NCBI GenBank assembly: GCA_022837205.1
Contig: JALHEL010000111.1
Location: 1 to 6,218 of the forward strand
Direction of reading: 5' to 3'
Source of the DNA: Leptolinea sp.
Lineage (GTDB): Bacteria > Chloroflexota > Anaerolineae > Anaerolineales > Anaerolineaceae
DNA length: 6,218 nucleotides
Shown here: positions 6,117 to 6,218 of the stretch, piece after piece
Numbering within the stretch: the first letter of the stretch is position 1
Layout of the letters: every line of letters starts with the position of its first letter
Made by a program: the position numbers and the translations under genes
The notes under the pieces: model-generated
Told to the model about the DNA's origin: nothing
Databases searched by the model: none
Seen by the model: only the letters and a program-made list of their open reading frames with translations

Positions 6117-6218
6117 GTTTTCCTCAAACCGCCGTTCGGGTATAAAAAATCCCGGCTGTTCGAATCACAACAATCGTCTCCGATCGGGTTCATTTTCTTT
6201 TTCCGCCTTCGGCGAGGG

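Noticed and set aside
6117..6218. Tail after the kinase: TATAAA at 6141 and the small hairpin CGCC-TTC-GGCG at 6204-6214
   Set aside because: There is no credible -35 for the first, and the second is cut by the window edge with no T-run visible, so neither a promoter nor a terminator can be supported.

Overview
The window is bacterial chromosomal DNA: densely packed genes, all on the + strand, with GGAGG-type ribosome binding sites and one textbook sigma-70/sigma-A-type promoter. The sequence does not settle the taxonomy. The promoter and Shine-Dalgarno style would suit a Gram-positive (Firmicutes-like) or a little-known lineage of moderate GC. The usual Firmicutes neighbours of rplS (rimM-trmD before it, rbgA/rnhB after it) are absent from the flanks seen here, so I do not name a genus.

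Region 1 (1 to about 1290) is a visibly AT-rich block holding the 3' part of an RloA-like ATPase gene and a complete, overlapping rloB gene. The pair is a predicted two-gene defence module: an ABC/SMC-like ATPase plus a protein with a TOPRIM-like acidic pattern. Its composition differs from the rest of the window (for example 19 G+C in bases 1081-1140, against 40 in 3181-3240), which suggests horizontal acquisition.

Region 2 (about 1310-1832) is a self-contained ribosomal protein L19 unit: a strong promoter, a leader of about 55 nt with a possible SD-masking hairpin, rplS, and a strong intrinsic terminator.

Region 3 (1863-3913) has two genes 11 bp apart: a C26-type class I glutamine-amidotransferase-like hydrolase and a fused folK-folP gene, giving the two consecutive folate enzymes HPPK and DHPS on one chain. 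No convincing promoter was found between the rplS terminator and the hydrolase gene.

Region 4 (4055-6116) carries a GlmU-like uridylyltransferase that stops before the acetyltransferase active site, then a ROK-family sugar kinase (probable glucokinase). Together they point to hexose phosphorylation and amino-sugar nucleotide synthesis for the cell envelope. The last 102 bases hold no supported gene.

The most noteworthy points are the RloAB module placed directly before a core ribosomal gene, the HPPK-DHPS fusion with altered DHPS loops, and the short GlmU. I do not see a clearly new system. RloAB is a known family, though its mechanism is poorly described as far as I know.
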